Origin: Incurvaria masculella
Lineage: Eukaryota > Arthropoda > Insecta > Lepidoptera > Incurvariidae
NCBI GenBank assembly: GCA_946894095.1
Contig: OX335653.1
Span: 625,001-689,000, forward strand
Direction: 5' to 3'
Length of the DNA: 64,000 bases
Both the position numbers and the translations under genes were made by a program. This document shows positions 45,501 to 56,599 of this stretch, in pieces. Each line of letters opens with the position of its first letter. Position 1 is the first letter of the stretch. Below the pieces are notes generated by a model, which did not search any database, was not told the origin of the DNA, and saw nothing but the letters and a program-made list of their open reading frames with translations.

Positions 45501-48500
45501 TTCTACTTCAACCAGTAAATTTTCTTTTTATGTATAAGTTTTAGACAGGCAGCATATGCTGATGCGTCTAAATCCAGTGATTAACTTTATAAATTTAGTT
45601 GCTAAGTGGTTTTTTTTTTGTTATTTTTCTACTTTAGATTTTGTTTGACATGGTTATCCAGTCTATTTTTAAATTGGTTGGTGGTTGTAGCTCTGTTGGA
45701 TATGTACTTTTTGCGAGTATTCGTTCTAGAGACTTGCAGTTTCATGTTGTGCCCTCGAAGATGAACATTCTGGTTGCGTGCAAATATTTCATTGAGTTCT
45801 GGGCGGTCGTACTTATAGGTGAGAATTTTGTAAACTTTGATTAAATTAAACGAAATGGAATAGTTCTAACTTGTTCCGCCTTAGTTGTTGGTGTGCAATT
45901 TGAGAATAATTTCAATGTTTTTTTTAATTTTTGATGTTCAATCAGCGAAAGATGATTCATTAGCTTATTGTATTGCTTCTGTTTCAGCGAGCACTGGCCG
46001 GAGTATACGTGTGCAAGGGTTCAGCACTGTCGGCGCTGGAACGACGCGGCGCGGCAGTGGAGGCATTCATTGAGGCGCTGCGGCACGATGTGTGCTGCTA
46101 TGAAGCGCTCGACCTGCTACTTGAGCACCACGCTCACACCCTGCAGCAAGGTATTTATTGTAGGGAGCAGTTGTTGTTGTTTTTTAGGCAACTGCCATCG
46201 AATTCTAATACTGCAGAATATATATAGGATTACATCCAGTGGGTTAACTCCATACAAAGACTAAGCTAGTTTTGCGGTGCTGAACCATCACGAATGGTCC
46301 TTCGAGGTCATCTTTTTAAACAACAGAGCCAGCAGTGCTCCCCCAATATTTAAGTGGCAACCCTCACACTAAATGGAGGGAAGGTATTGAAGACAATTCA
46401 GTGTTTTGGTATTTTGCCGTGTGACTCGGGCGCTAAGGTCGGAGAATGTTTCCCGTTTCACTTTTTCGTTTGATCCAGTCCAATTTGCTTTATAGCACCT
46501 AAAAAGTAATTTTCCTTGATGTGTCTCGATCGTTCCAGAGAATTTCTGTTTAAAGGACAGTGAGAAGGTTAAAGCGCCAAACAAAAAAATAAGTCATGCC
46601 ATCTGTTGTCCTCTTTCGGTCTGCGGAAATAATTTTTAATTTTGATGAATGAGCACCCTAAGCTAATGAGTCTTGAGTTCAGTGGTGCTTTTTTATTACG
46701 GTTACTTTAGCAATGGTAATTATTTCTTTATATTTATTTGATGAACGAGCAGCCTAAGCTGATGTGTTCATGTCTGGGTTCACTGGTGCTTTGTTATTGT
46801 GGTTACTTTAGTTTAGTGTTTTTAGGTGTTTGTCAAGCCTGTTTTTAAATGAATTGGTGGTGGGTGCTTCAACGACATCTTCTGGCAGCATGTTCCACAT
46901 TTCCACTGCTCTATTCGACAGGAAGTGTTGTCTCGGGTTTGTTGAGCTGACAGTGGCATTGCGGTTTAGGCTATGACCTCGGAGATGACTATTTGTGTTT
47001 CTAGTGAAGAGGTTCTGCAGTTCTGCACAGTCGTAATAATCGTTTAGAATCTTGTATGTTTCTATGAGGTCGCCCCTTTCTCTACGTTGTTCGGTTGAGC
47101 ACTTTTAGTCTTTCCTCTAATGGTTTATTAGCCATGGGAAGCAATTTTGTCTTTACTGAAAATCCCCAATAATGCAACTCGGTGCTTCAATGTTATCCTT
47201 TCAGACCAAGATCTCCTGGACAGTCTACCGTTTGACGCGCAGTGCGGGCCGGCAGAGGCCGCCATGCTGCGCGAGATGTATGGCGCGCGCGCCGACCGCT
47301 ACGGCAGCCACGACCACCACGAGTCCAGAGGGGACGCGCCTTGGGAGGTGAGCACTTGAGCACATGATTATCTGGCAGCAGTGACACCAGTGTTAAACAA
47401 AATATACATCTTTGTACTGAGCAAGTACGTCGCTTTTTTCAATGAATGTGGCGTGTATGTGAAATCTACCGTGAAGGACATAAACAAAGAAAGCTGTGAA
47501 AAAACCGGCTAAGTACGAGTCGCACTCGCACAGGAAGTTTTTTTTAAATATTATTATTAGGCTAGCAGCTTTAAGTTGATGCGCCTATATCATAACACTA
47601 ATTTATTGATTTATTATATATACATTGTTTTTTATGTTTTATATGATTGTCCAGTTTATTTTTGAAGGAATTTACGGAGACAGCATTTACAACTTTACTG
47701 GGAAGACTGTTCCAAGATTCTACTACTCTGTGGGCAAGAAAGTGTCGTCGAGGGTTCTGCTTTGAACGATTGTGATACATCTTTTTTGAATGCCCTCTCA
47801 GGTTTTCAATTTAACCCAAAAATCCGTTTTTTGTATGGGGGCCACCTTTAATTTTTATATAGATTTTTTTACCTATTTGTTATTATAGCGGCAAAATAAA
47901 TGCATACTCCGTGAAAATTTCAGCTGCCTACCTATTACGGTTCATGAGATACAACCCTGTGACAGATGGACGGACGGAAGGATAGACGGACGGACAGCGG
48001 AGGCTTAGTAATAGGATCCCGTTTTTACCTTTTGGGTACGGAACCCTCAAACTACTTTATGAACCAGCAAGCATGTCGTTCGCGGGCTCTCGCGTCTACC
48101 TATTCCGCCACTCTCTCTATATCCATAACTTAAAACAGTCCATCCTCCCGTATTAATGCCTCCTACTAGCACAGTTTATCAGGTTATACATGCATTGATT
48201 TAACGATTTACCTGCATTGAAGTTATTGACTGGAAAGATTAAACATTCAAACATTACATTGCCGTTGACACCAAAATCGTATTTGGCATCAGACGCTAGA
48301 GCCAGTCCTAGATTGACTTAAGTAAAGCTCAGCCTTGCATAAAGTAGTTCTTGTACGCTTTATTTCTTTCATGATTCGTGCTTACTTCACGGTCGATTCT
48401 ACATGCATAACACATCCTGCCCGGCTGCAACAGAGTGGACTGCGGCTGGTGCGGGCGCACAGCGCGGAGGCGACGGCGTCGCGCGCGCGCCGCCTGCTGC

Positions 48501-51500
48501 ACCGCTGCGAGTTCGCTGCGTGCCTGCGGCTGCTGGACGCGGCGGGCCCGTGGTGCTGCGCCGAGCTGCGCGTCGCCTGCCTCGTGGAGCTGCGCCAGGC
48601 GCCGGCGCTGTTCGCGTTCGCGCACACCCTCGTCGACCGCTACCCGCACTCGGCGACCGCTTGGTTCGCTGTTGGATGCTACTATTTTCTTATTGGTTGG
48701 TACCTTGGTTGGACGTTTGTGTATTACCTAGATATTTGTAATATCAGGAAATAGAATCATTAAGAAAAAAAAAACGGTTGTAGCCTATTGGTTTTATTCT
48801 ATGCTATTCACTAACATACAACCTCTCTTTGAGTTGATACATTTCATTTCATTTTTATTCATCCTATAGGTACATTACATACACTCAGATACATCAGATG
48901 GTTGCAAGAAGTAACATACAAATATGCAATACACATCTCAGATCGTATGAACATGTCTATTATTATAAAGTTTTACTGTCATCATCAGCTGTAAAGAGGC
49001 CTTGTCATAAATAGAGAGTCAGATAAAAAAGAATACATTAATGATTAGATTGTCCAATGGAAAGAGATCGACTCATTTGTAGACTAACATTTTAACATAA
49101 TCAGCTGTAAATAGGCTTTGTCAATGATTAAAAATAGGTTACATTCAAGGAAACAATAGTGGCAGCTGTAAATAAGCTTTGTCAAATGGTGTAAAATTAT
49201 TATTATTAACGTCATAGTATAAGATATAGATATAAAAGATAAAAATGACAGTATACAGGAATTTCTACTACAATAATTTCAGCAATATAATCAGTTAACC
49301 ACACACAACTCATTATACACAGTGTTTGAGTAACACAATTCTAATTAAAACATTAAGCAATAATACAAAATTAAAAACAACGAAATCACAATAATTTGAA
49401 TTAATCTGTAAATGTTTTAAAATTAAGTGCTTCATTAACTGTGTAAAAACTTTTTTTAATTAAAATAGACTTAATCTTTGATTTAAATTCAAACTCTCCC
49501 AGGGTGCGAATATCACCTGGCAATTTATTATAAAACTTGAGGCTGTTACAAACAAAACTCTTTGATATTTTTGCTAGCCTGTGTTTACCTACTTGAATGT
49601 TATGTTTATTCCTGTTCAGTTCAAGGGCATGTCAGCTAGATGTTTTCTGGCATACATAATATTCTGGAATACATAAGTACTTGCTAAGGTCATAACATTG
49701 TTTGCTTTAAATACTTCACGGCAAGATTCTCTCCCTGGAATTTGTAGAACAGCTCTAATTGCTCGTTTTTGCAGAATTAATATTCTGTTAGCATCTGCAG
49801 CGGTACCCCAGACCAAAAGACCATACGACATCACGCTATCAAAGTATGCATAATATAACATTTTAGCTGTCTTCAATCTACATAATTCTCTTATTTTTTT
49901 ATGGTGTAGCAAGCAGAGCTGATCTTTCCTGCGATTTTATTTATATGTGCTTTCCATTTTAGTTTTCATCTATTACAATACCTAAAAATGAAATTTCCGT
50001 AGCGTTATTTAGCAGAATTTCCTTTGAAGAAGTTTCATTTGAGCAATTCAGTTCACGTACCCGTAAGCCTAGTTCAAAATGCATGACGTTGGTTTTATTA
50101 ATATTAAGCAACAGATTATTTGCCTCGAACCAAGTACTGAGGGATTTCATAACATCAGAGAGAAATTCTTGTTGCATACTGAACGTGTTCTGTCTTAATA
50201 TAAACGTAATATCATCTGCAAACATAATAGTTTCAACTTCTTTGTGTACGCAACCAGAGAGGTCATTAATATAAATGAGAATTTATAAAACACAATTGCT
50301 TTTGTTGACTGTTCTTAAGCTCTAACAATGTCTAGATGACACAATGCACTAGTCACTCATTCTGTTGGCCTAAAAATAAACTAAGACTTAAGGCCAACAT
50401 TACTCAGCCTTTGGCTCCTAAATCTTTCAAAGATAAAAAAAAGTTTTATGCAAAATTATTTCGACTTTCTTTAATTCACATGAAAAAAACAAGCACACCC
50501 AAAACTGACATTCTTAGATTAAAAGGAAGTGACTAAATGAACTACCGTCAGGATAAAAAAGATTCACAAACATGAAAAGTGATAGCCATACTTAAATATG
50601 GACACATCAGCCTAGGCTGCCTGTCTAAAATAAAATAATGAAAGCTGGGTTGGAATGGTGCAGGTAAGAACGAGTTCGCCCGGCGCTACCTGGCGAAGGC
50701 GAAGAGCTTGGATCCGGGCATGGGCTGCGTGTGGCTCGCCTACGGGCATAGTTTCGCCGCCGACAATGAGCACGACCAGGCCATGGCCGCATACTTCAAG
50801 GTAACATCTGCACCTCACAGCCTATTGTCTTTTTCTTAGGGAATCACACTCATTGCTCTTGTAACATTCTTAAATTGTTTTAGATGTATAATTTATGTTC
50901 TAGATATTGGTTTCAATTTTGTAATTATTTAAAAAATGTTGATGTTGTCCAAGGGTAACACACTTGGACAATAAAGACGGAAGAATAAAGAATTGAATTG
51001 AATTGAGCATTTTTATCTAAATAGAAAGCTACTATGAAAATTTTAAAGATTTTCAAATGTGTACAGACACTTTCGTCGCATATTGTCTACAGACATTTTC
51101 GCCACTGATGACGCAAGTCAGGTTTCAAGATTCATCTGTTTGAGAAATGTCAATATGAGTCAGTGAGTGGGTTTCGCTTTTACATATATATGGATGATCC
51201 CAATATGTTTTATTCCAGGCGTCACAGCTATTGCCAGGCTGCCACCTCCCTTTCCTGTACATCAGCGTGGAGTGCTCGCTGCTCAGCAACGCGGGCATGG
51301 CGGAGCGGTTCCTGGCGCGCGCGGCCGGCCTGCCCGCGCACACCGCGCTGCCCACCGACCCGCAGGCCCTCGACAAAGACAAAGAGGTCTCTCGCTCACT
51401 CTGTCAATGTTTTTAACTTTGATGTAATCTTACTGTTGGTATTGGGAATGCTATATCATAAATTATACAATTATAACTACCAAAACCGTGCTATTGCGCT

Positions 51501-54500
51501 CTGGAACCGTCTCTGTTTCAAAGAAAAAGACAGGCTCCGTGATGAGGAGGATGCAACATGTCCACAAAGCAGACAATGTGCATAGTGTTTGATTTGGTAA
51601 GATTTGCGAAAATTTTAATTTCAAAACGACTTATAGGTAAAAGTCACGATCGCTCTAGTAAAAAATCAAACAAAAAACAAATGTATTCTACATCTTCATG
51701 AAACAAGCTAGGTGTAGGTGTAAAGACTAACCTTTTTAGGATGTTTTAGTTTTATCGTTGAGTAATCAATGTCCAAAGTTTGATAAATTGAAGAAATTTG
51801 AACTTTCGGACCTTATAACTTTTAAAGCAAACACTATTTTACAATGCACTGTCATCAGACATCTAGTTCGATCAAATAAAGCTGTTTTGAGTAAATTTTG
51901 GATCTCTGACAATAAATATGCACATGATCTTCTTTCCACGTTTTGCCACTCTTTTTTCAGGTTTAGTTCAGTTTGTTTATTGATAATTTGGTACACAAAA
52001 ATGACATGTCATTAAAATCATTAAAAATGTATTTGCAAATATAAAAATCAATATTGTAATGCTTCAATTATGTAAATAAAGTTATATAATTGAAACATGC
52101 TACTGAAATTGAATCAAATCTTTAAACGATTCGATCAGAAACTGACTCTTTTTTTTCTACTATTGGAAAGCCATCTTGATGAAGGATGCTTTAAATTTGT
52201 TGGTGAATAAATTTACTGATGCAGATTTCACCAACGGATTCTATAAAGATATTAAACTTATTATGAAGCGTTTTCAGGTTGCGACACTGTTATTTTTTTT
52301 GTGGAATAGTAAATAATAGTTCTATAAAAGCTTGGGGCGTTCATCCAGCTATAATAGTTCCAAATATGCACAACTAGAAAATTTTGAGCAGGCATTGTCT
52401 ATTGCTGTAAAATTCTCATCCCTGAGTGGTGCAGCACCTACACCGCCTGCACTTACACACCTGCACCAAGTAACTACCTCCTTCAGGGCACCTCGTTTCA
52501 TGCCATTTAATTTATTTAAACTTTTTTTGTAGTCAAACTACACTACACAAAAGCCGCCGTCAGAGTGTTGTCCTTATAGAAGCATACAAGATAATGACCG
52601 GGAAGTATGATTGCACAAATCTTGCAAATATGCTCAGATTAAATAAAAACACTCACTTAAGAGCTTGAAAGTCAACTGCACGGAACATAACACCAATACC
52701 CGCAAACATTTCTTTACAAATAGAGTTGTAGAGATATGGAACAAGCTCCCCGAAGATGTAATGAATGCTAACTCAACCAATCAGTTCAAAAATCGTTTAG
52801 GCACTCATTTCATTTTCAAAAGAAAATAAATCAAAGAACCAATTAATCCATATTAAAAAGGCAATTGACTAAAAAATAAAAACAAATTAATTAATGTACC
52901 TACCTAAATAACTTTCCACATGCAAACAAAAGACGATTTACTTAAACTAATGAAAAATAAGATTTAGACATATCAGCTTAGGCTGCCTGCCAAAATAAAT
53001 AAAAAAAAAAATTAAATAAATAAGTTACGTCAAAAACTGATAGATCTGCGTATTATATCAAACAGTAAAGAAGAATCCGCAAAGAAACTTTACTGGTTTT
53101 CCGTCCACAGTAATGAAATACATACTTAGATCTAAATGCGTCGTACAGGAATGCGTGGTGGAGCTGGCCCGGCTGGCGGAGGGCGGCAGCGCGCTGGCGC
53201 AGCTCGACCCGCACATCACACACGAGGCCGGCGCCGCCGCCTTCGCCACCGGCAAGCACCGCGACGCCGAGCTGCTGTTCAAGCGGGCGCTGCACGACGT
53301 GCAGCAAGGTGAACATTTTCCTTCCATCATAGGTGTGACCTGGGTCTGGTATCAGAATTATAGTCACGCCAATAATTGTATTACTCAACACAGTGGCGAT
53401 ATCACATTTTAGGTTTTTGTAATTAGAAATATATAAAGCGTTGTCAGAACTTTAAAAGTCATATTCAGTGAGAACCTGTCGAAACTTAGTATTTTTTTAA
53501 TTTTTATGCGACCTGACATGGATGGCTACTACCACACAACTACCGTTATGATATTAGCCCAATACACCACATTCCCGAAGGAATTTGGTGCCATGCCAGG
53601 ACCTTCCCTTTATGAGCACGGCTACATTGAACTGCATGGAAAACACGGACAATTTTTCATTGCCGCTTCGACCATCTTTTCATCCAATGCGATGGTACCA
53701 ACCCGGGCGGGCTTAAACCCTACCACCTAGTACGGGAAGGGGACCTACATTTTTACATGGATTCCGAACAATGGAGCAGCTCGCATTCGTGACGAAATGC
53801 ACTTATCGATCTCGGAAAGAGAAAGACAGTGATATTGAACCCAGGCCTCTGGTACGCTAGGCCAGTCCCTGCGCCACTAGGCTACGAGCCGCCAGATTAC
53901 CACCGGACAAACCATACTAAAACTGATTTAGTTCGGCATTAACACCCATACTAAAGTAAGTCCGCCCACTCTTAACAGGGCTTTTGATTTCCGCACTAGT
54001 CTCGTTGATACATAGACAATTGTGAATGAGAGGTGAGTTAAGCTTATCCCGGAAACCCATACGGCTGCTTATTTGGGCCCAGACTTCTGGGATGGGTATG
54101 ATGAACCCAGGATCAGTCTATCTATCTTCACAACGACACAGAGGGATGTGGTGGTACCCCACCTAGCATTTTGCTTTTGGTACCCTATTATTATGCACTG
54201 CACCAGACTGGGACCACCAGGATGGAATAGCCTATCGGGCATGGCTGTAGTCTTCTAGAAGTTTTTTGATTTAGCTGAAAGATGGAGGTATAATTTGTGG
54301 TCCTGCCAATTTTCATCTGAACTATATATGTGCGAAATCGCAGCCTGTCCAGTAACAGAAATTGATCAAAAAATATTTGGTAAACTCACAGCAAGCATAT
54401 TTCAAAGTCCTGCAAATATTGAAGTGGCCGCCATATTTCCCAGCGTATAACGGAGACGTCCCCGAGCGCTGGCACGCGCTGCTCGACAACCTGGGCCACG

Positions 54501-56031
54501 CGTGCCGCAAGAACGGCAAGCCGGCGGAGGCGCTCGCGTACCACGAGCGGGCGCTCGCGTGCCGGCCCGGCCACGGCGCCACCTACGCCGCGATGGGTCT
54601 CTGCCTCGCGCTGCTGGGCCGCACGGAGCGCGCCGTCGACGTGTTCCACTCGGCACTGGCGCGCGACCCCGACGACGCCGTCAGCCTCGCCATGCTCAAC
54701 TATCTCATCGATCAGCTCGTCGACAATATGTCGGGTGGGTTGTCTTACTTCCATATTAATACGTCGTTTTTAGGGTTCCGTACCCAAAGGGTGAAAACGG
54801 AACCTTATTACTAAGCCCGTTCGTCCGTCCGTCCGTCTGTCACAGGGCTGTATCTCTTGAACTGTAATAGGAAAGCAGCTGAAATTTTCACACAGTGAGT
54901 ATTTATTTTGCCGCTATAACAACTAAAATATAAAAAATATAAAAATTAAAGGGGTCCCATCCAAAAAACGTAATTTTTTTGTTATATCTTGTACGAGGGT
55001 ACGGAACCCTTCGTGTGCGAGTCCGACTAGCACTTGGCCGGTTTTTATTGTTTAGATCCACTAGTAGCCTCAAGCTGATGCGTGTACATCGAAGTTGGTG
55101 CACTTGATTTTTTAATCATGTAAAAAGTCTAAAGTTTGTGATTTTTTGTGTAAATATCAAGTCTGTTTTTAAAGGTCTTCACTCTAGTGGCACTAATGGG
55201 GAAGATAACTGCTTATTTATCACAAAAGGTGGCGTCTAAGCGAGCTCACCTATAAGATCTGTCAATGCTGTCAGATTCCATAGAAAATAAAATATAATAG
55301 ATTAGAAATTAAAATGACAATTTTTTCACATTATTATTCTGAAAATTATTTGTTCCAAATTATGCTAATGAAATGTAGTTGTAGAAAAGAAAATAGCACA
55401 ATAATATAACCTATTATATTTTATTTCATACTTAGTGCAGGTTTATGATTTAAAGATTTTTTGAAGACGAAGAAAAGCTTTTTTTTTCCTCCAAACCATA
55501 TTCTAAGTGCATCATAGATAACATCTTGCATCTAAAAACTCCTAAATAAAACTTGTCAGCAATGACAGTTTTGACATTTCTAAGGTAAAGTCCCTACAAT
55601 AAGCTTTGTGTATTCTTCCCCATTACGTCACCTGGGAGTTTGTTCCACGAGTCAACCACACGGTTGGTGACGAAAGTGTTTCCTCGGGTTTGGTTTGCTC
55701 TAGGTTTGGTTCGTTTTAGTGAGTGTCCACGCAGGTGATCATTGGTACATCAGTTTGAGATCTGCCACATCATTAAGTTCCGATAAAATTGTTCAGTCTT
55801 GTTGCATTTGTTATCCGCTGTTGTTATCCATGTAGGATTGCACAAATCTATCTGACAGAATTGTGACGCAGTGTTTGTGGCGTTGCAGACGAGCCGGTGC
55901 CGCAGTTCCCCTTCCCGGCGGTGACGCTGGAGCTGCCGGCTGCGGCGAGAGCGCGGGAAGGTGCGGGGGGCGAGGGCGCCGACGACGTTGACATCACAAC
56001 GCACGCCGATATGAGCATGAGCTTCGACTGA
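42417..56031 (+). CDS. Cdc16: CDC16/APC6, TPR subunit of the anaphase-promoting complex
   Basis: Eleven exons join in consistent phase: 42417-42524, 44048-44223, 45230-45362, 45988-46150, 47205-47347, 48434-48695, 50664-50800, 51219-51386, 53149-53308, 54444-54734, 55889-56031; 627 aa against 620 in human. Family blocks in order: VRQYSDLGQWSTALFWADK, ALHALTSRELHKRHLLCLHA, YVCKGSALSALERRGAAVEA, CYEALDLLLEHH, LVDRYPHSATAWFAVGCYYF, GKNEFARRYLAKA, WLAYGHSFAADNEHDQAMAA, LPGCHLPFLYISVE, LDNLGHACRKNGKPAEALAY. These are stacked tetratricopeptide repeats. Known role: scaffold of the APC/C ubiquitin ligase that drives mitotic exit. Start: first in-frame ATG upstream of the conserved VRQY block. Its introns are full of retroelement and MITE insertions. 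Confidence 0.97.
42525..44047. other. cdc16 intron 1
   Basis: No gene. Contains an imperfect hairpin at about 43417-43460 (GTGTATGAGGAGAAGACAGG against TGCTCTTCATACAC) and a 22-nt T run at 43643-43664. Confidence 0.5.
44048..44223 (+). CDS. Cdc16: cdc16 exon 2
   Basis: GQWSTALFWADKALALRGGG to WLVATCLTARGEWHRALHAL and TSRELH. Phase 0 in, phase 2 out. Confidence 0.93.
44486..44600 (+). repeat. Upstream copy of a 115-bp direct duplication with a decoy splice acceptor
   Basis: GGGCCTGAGGCAT to ACATTTTCCAGGC closely matches 45118-45231, which ends in the real exon 3 acceptor. It carries an equivalent TTTTCCAG (AG at 44597-44598). Confidence 0.85.
44601..45110 (-). mobile_element. M element (reversed) inside cdc16 intron 2
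   Basis: Reverse-orientation relative of 14272-14813, ending GGGCCACC next to TTAA at 45111-45114. The other end (GCGGGGCCATCCCGC) has lost the flanking TTAA and abuts the duplicated acceptor. Confidence 0.75.
45118..45231 (+). repeat. Downstream copy of the 115-bp duplication (real acceptor)
   Basis: Second copy of 44486-44600; its TTTTCCAG ends at 45229 and exon 3 starts at 45230. Confidence 0.85.
45230..45362 (+). CDS. Cdc16: cdc16 exon 3
   Basis: RHLLCLHAGARALLAAREPA and LQLICDVEPESLDH to PDIPHH; donor GTGAGT. Phase 2 in, phase 0 out. Confidence 0.93.
45525..45843 (-). mobile_element. CR1-like LINE 3' fragment
   Basis: Shorter, internally deleted relative of 8612-9070, including GCATCAGCATATGCTGCC near the 3' end. 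Confidence 0.8.
45988..46150 (+). CDS. Cdc16: cdc16 exon 4
   Basis: RALAGVYVCKGSALSALERR, EAFIEALRHDVCCYEAL and LLLEHHAHTLQQ. Phase 0 in, phase 1 out. Confidence 0.95.
46640..47105 (-). mobile_element. CR1-like LINE 3' end (partly duplicated)
   Basis: GATGAACGAGCAGCCTAAGC at 46739 is preceded by a diverged second end (GATGAATGAGCACCCTAAGC) at 46643. On the minus strand it retains coding traces of the CR1 C-terminus. Sits just before cdc16 exon 5. Confidence 0.7.
47205..47347 (+). CDS. Cdc16: cdc16 exon 5
   Basis: DQDLLDSLPFDAQCGPAEAA then MLREMYGARADRYG to GDAPWE. Corresponds to the human EKELLESLPL region. Phase 1 in, phase 0 out. Confidence 0.92.
47492..48050 (-). repeat. Family U repeat, interrupted by a LINE fragment
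   Basis: AAAAAACCGGCTAAGTACGA at one end, TTTTACCTTTTGGGTACGG at the other; the LINE piece at 47545-47808 splits it. Confidence 0.75.
47545..47808 (-). mobile_element. CR1-like LINE 3' fragment nested in family U
   Basis: Minus strand reads RRHFLAHRVVESWNSLPSKV and NSFKNKLDNHIKHK, then the 3' end hairpin region and an AATAAT tail. Confidence 0.8.
48434..48695 (+). CDS. Cdc16: cdc16 exon 6
   Basis: SGLRLVRAHSAEATASRARR, CEFAACLRLLDAAGPWC and LVDRYPHSATAWFAVGCYYF. Very GC-rich. Phase 0 in, phase 1 out. Confidence 0.95.
48848..50290 (-). mobile_element. Non-LTR retrotransposon, RT to 3' end
   Basis: Minus-strand frames 50225-49959 (MFADDITFILRQ, the FADD catalytic box, LLLNINKTNVMHF) and 49912-49616 (KTAKMLYYAYFDSVMSYGLL, VWGTAADANRILILQKRAIR), continuing with breaks to KFYNKLPGDIRTLGEFEFK and a stop at 49401-49403. 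The 3' UTR has three imperfect CAGCTGTAAATAGGCTTTGTC repeats (about 48984, 49102, 49162) and ends in an ATTTCATTTC block. Related to 15850-16715. Confidence 0.88.
50330..50640 (+). mobile_element. Probable LINE 3' tail fragment
   Basis: Ends GGACACATCAGCCTAGGCTG then CCTGTCTAAAATAAAATAA, the terminal stem-loop and tail seen on other CR1-like copies. The upstream part is unassigned. Confidence 0.45.
50664..50800 (+). CDS. Cdc16: cdc16 exon 7
   Basis: GKNEFARRYLAKAKSLDPGM, then WLAYGHSFAADNEHDQAMAA and YFK; nearly identical to human at HDQAMAAYF. Phase 1 in, phase 0 out. Confidence 0.97.
51219..51386 (+). CDS. Cdc16: cdc16 exon 8
   Basis: ASQLLPGCHLPFLYISVECS, LSNAGMAERFLARAAGL, QALDKDKE. The donor GTCTCT is weak but gives the right phase (0). 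Confidence 0.88.
51478..51960 (+). mobile_element. M element, truncated copy
   Basis: Shares AAAACCGTGCTATTGCGCTC, AAAAAGACAGGCTCCGTGAT and GATCTTCTTTCC with 14272-14813; both TTAA ends are gone. Confidence 0.7.
52490..53138 (-). repeat. Family P relic, split by a LINE, reaching the exon 9 acceptor
   Basis: GTAGTCAAACTACAC at 52531, then after the LINE piece GAAGAATCCGCAAAGAAACT, TTTTCCGTCCACAGTAATGA and TAGATCTAAATGC, which align with P copies at 17763 and 35101. It ends about 10 bp before cdc16 exon 9. Confidence 0.65.
52548..53015 (+). mobile_element. CR1-like LINE 3' fragment inside family P
   Basis: Plus strand reads LIEAYKIMTGKYDCTNLANM-like sequence, then NRVVEIWNKLPEDVMNA and TNQFKNRLGTHF, then ACATATCAGCTTAGGCTGCC and an AAATAAATAAA tail. 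Confidence 0.8.
53149..53308 (+). CDS. Cdc16: cdc16 exon 9
   Basis: ECVVELARLAEGGSALAQLD, PHITHEAGAAAFATGKH and AELLFKRALHDVQQ. The acceptor (GTCGTACAG) has a poor pyrimidine tract. Phase 0 in, phase 1 out. Confidence 0.92.
53503..53892 (-). repeat. Composite SINE (S), full-length tRNA-headed copy
   Basis: On the minus strand starts CGGCTCGTAGCCTAGTGGCG (A-box-like TAGCCTAGTGGC), then GGCCTGGGTTCAATA (B-box-like), the CTTTCTCTTTCCGAG linker, body and complete tail ending CATCCATGTCAGG. Best reference copy, about 390 bp. Confidence 0.8.
53893..54443. other. cdc16 intron 9, remainder
   Basis: No element defined; no gene. Confidence 0.45.
54444..54734 (+). CDS. Cdc16: cdc16 exon 10
   Basis: AYNGDVPERWHALLDNLGHA, CRKNGKPAEALAYHERAL, ATYAAMGLCLALLGRTERAV, ARDPDDAVSLAMLNYLI. 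Two TPR units. Phase 1 in and out; donor GTGGGT. Confidence 0.95.
54773..55047 (+). repeat. Family U repeat, complete copy
   Basis: Begins GGGTTCCGTACCCAAAGGGT, has GTCCGTCCGTCCGTCTGTCA and TTTTGCCGCTATAACAAC, ends GCACTTGGCCGG. About 38 bp after exon 10. Confidence 0.85.
55055..55765 (-). mobile_element. CR1-like LINE 3' fragment
   Basis: AGCCTCAAGCTGATGCGTGT near the 3' end and, farther in, GTTTGTTCCACGAGTCAACC with GTTGGTGACGAAAGTGTTTC, the coding complement of the NRVV..WNSLP motif region. The middle (55240-55580) is AT-rich and may be a separate insertion. Confidence 0.65.
55889..56031 (+). CDS. Cdc16: cdc16 last exon
   Basis: DEPVPQFPFPAVTLELPAAA, a Gly/Asp stretch and ITTHADMSMSFD with TGA at 56029-56031. 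The DMSMSFD end parallels the acidic Met-rich C-terminus of vertebrate CDC16. Confidence 0.9.
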
Positions 56032-56157
56032 GCGCCGGGACTCTTGATAATAGATTTGTGAGCGGGTGTCGCTCGACATGAGGTGGTTTTTATTTGGGGA
56101 CTTACTGCTAATTATCATTTCTGTTTTCAACATTGTGATGTTAATTGTATGAGCAAT

Positions 56158-56197
56158 ATTAAAAGATCATGTTTCCCATAAAATATTTTTAAATAAA
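56158..56197 (+). terminator. Cdc16: Candidate poly(A) signals of cdc16
   Basis: ATTAAA at 56158-56163 and AATAAA at 56192-56197, 130-165 nt after the stop. Confidence 0.55.
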
Positions 56198-56599
56198 AAC
56201 GGGGAGAAAACCTCACCCTGCGGTACACCAACCGTCAGTTATTATTGAAGTTAAGGAATGGCAACATTCGCATATTTTACAATTTAGTTTTGAAAATTTT
56301 ATTGTTTTCAAACCAAATAGCTGGATGACACAGCAATGTGATTGCCACTCGCAATGTGTGCGCCTAAAACATTATTGGGCGAATGGCACATGGCGCCCCT
56401 TATGGAGTTTATTAATTTATTTATAGTAAAATATAATCACACCTCACATTTATTCTGACTTCACAAATATTAACACTGTAATAATAGATTTACAAGTTCC
56501 GGAATCAATCCCTCCTCGTTCATGTCCCACTTTCTTTCTATTTCTTTGTTCTGTAAATACGTATCTTCAGAAATGAGGGCTACTTCATGTTTCGGAAAC
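56198..56599. other. Intergenic stretch
   Basis: No gene or element recognised. Confidence 0.45.

Noticed and set aside
53830..53892. tRNA gene on the minus strand
   Set aside because: Has A- and B-box-like motifs but no complete cloverleaf, and it is the head of a dispersed SINE.
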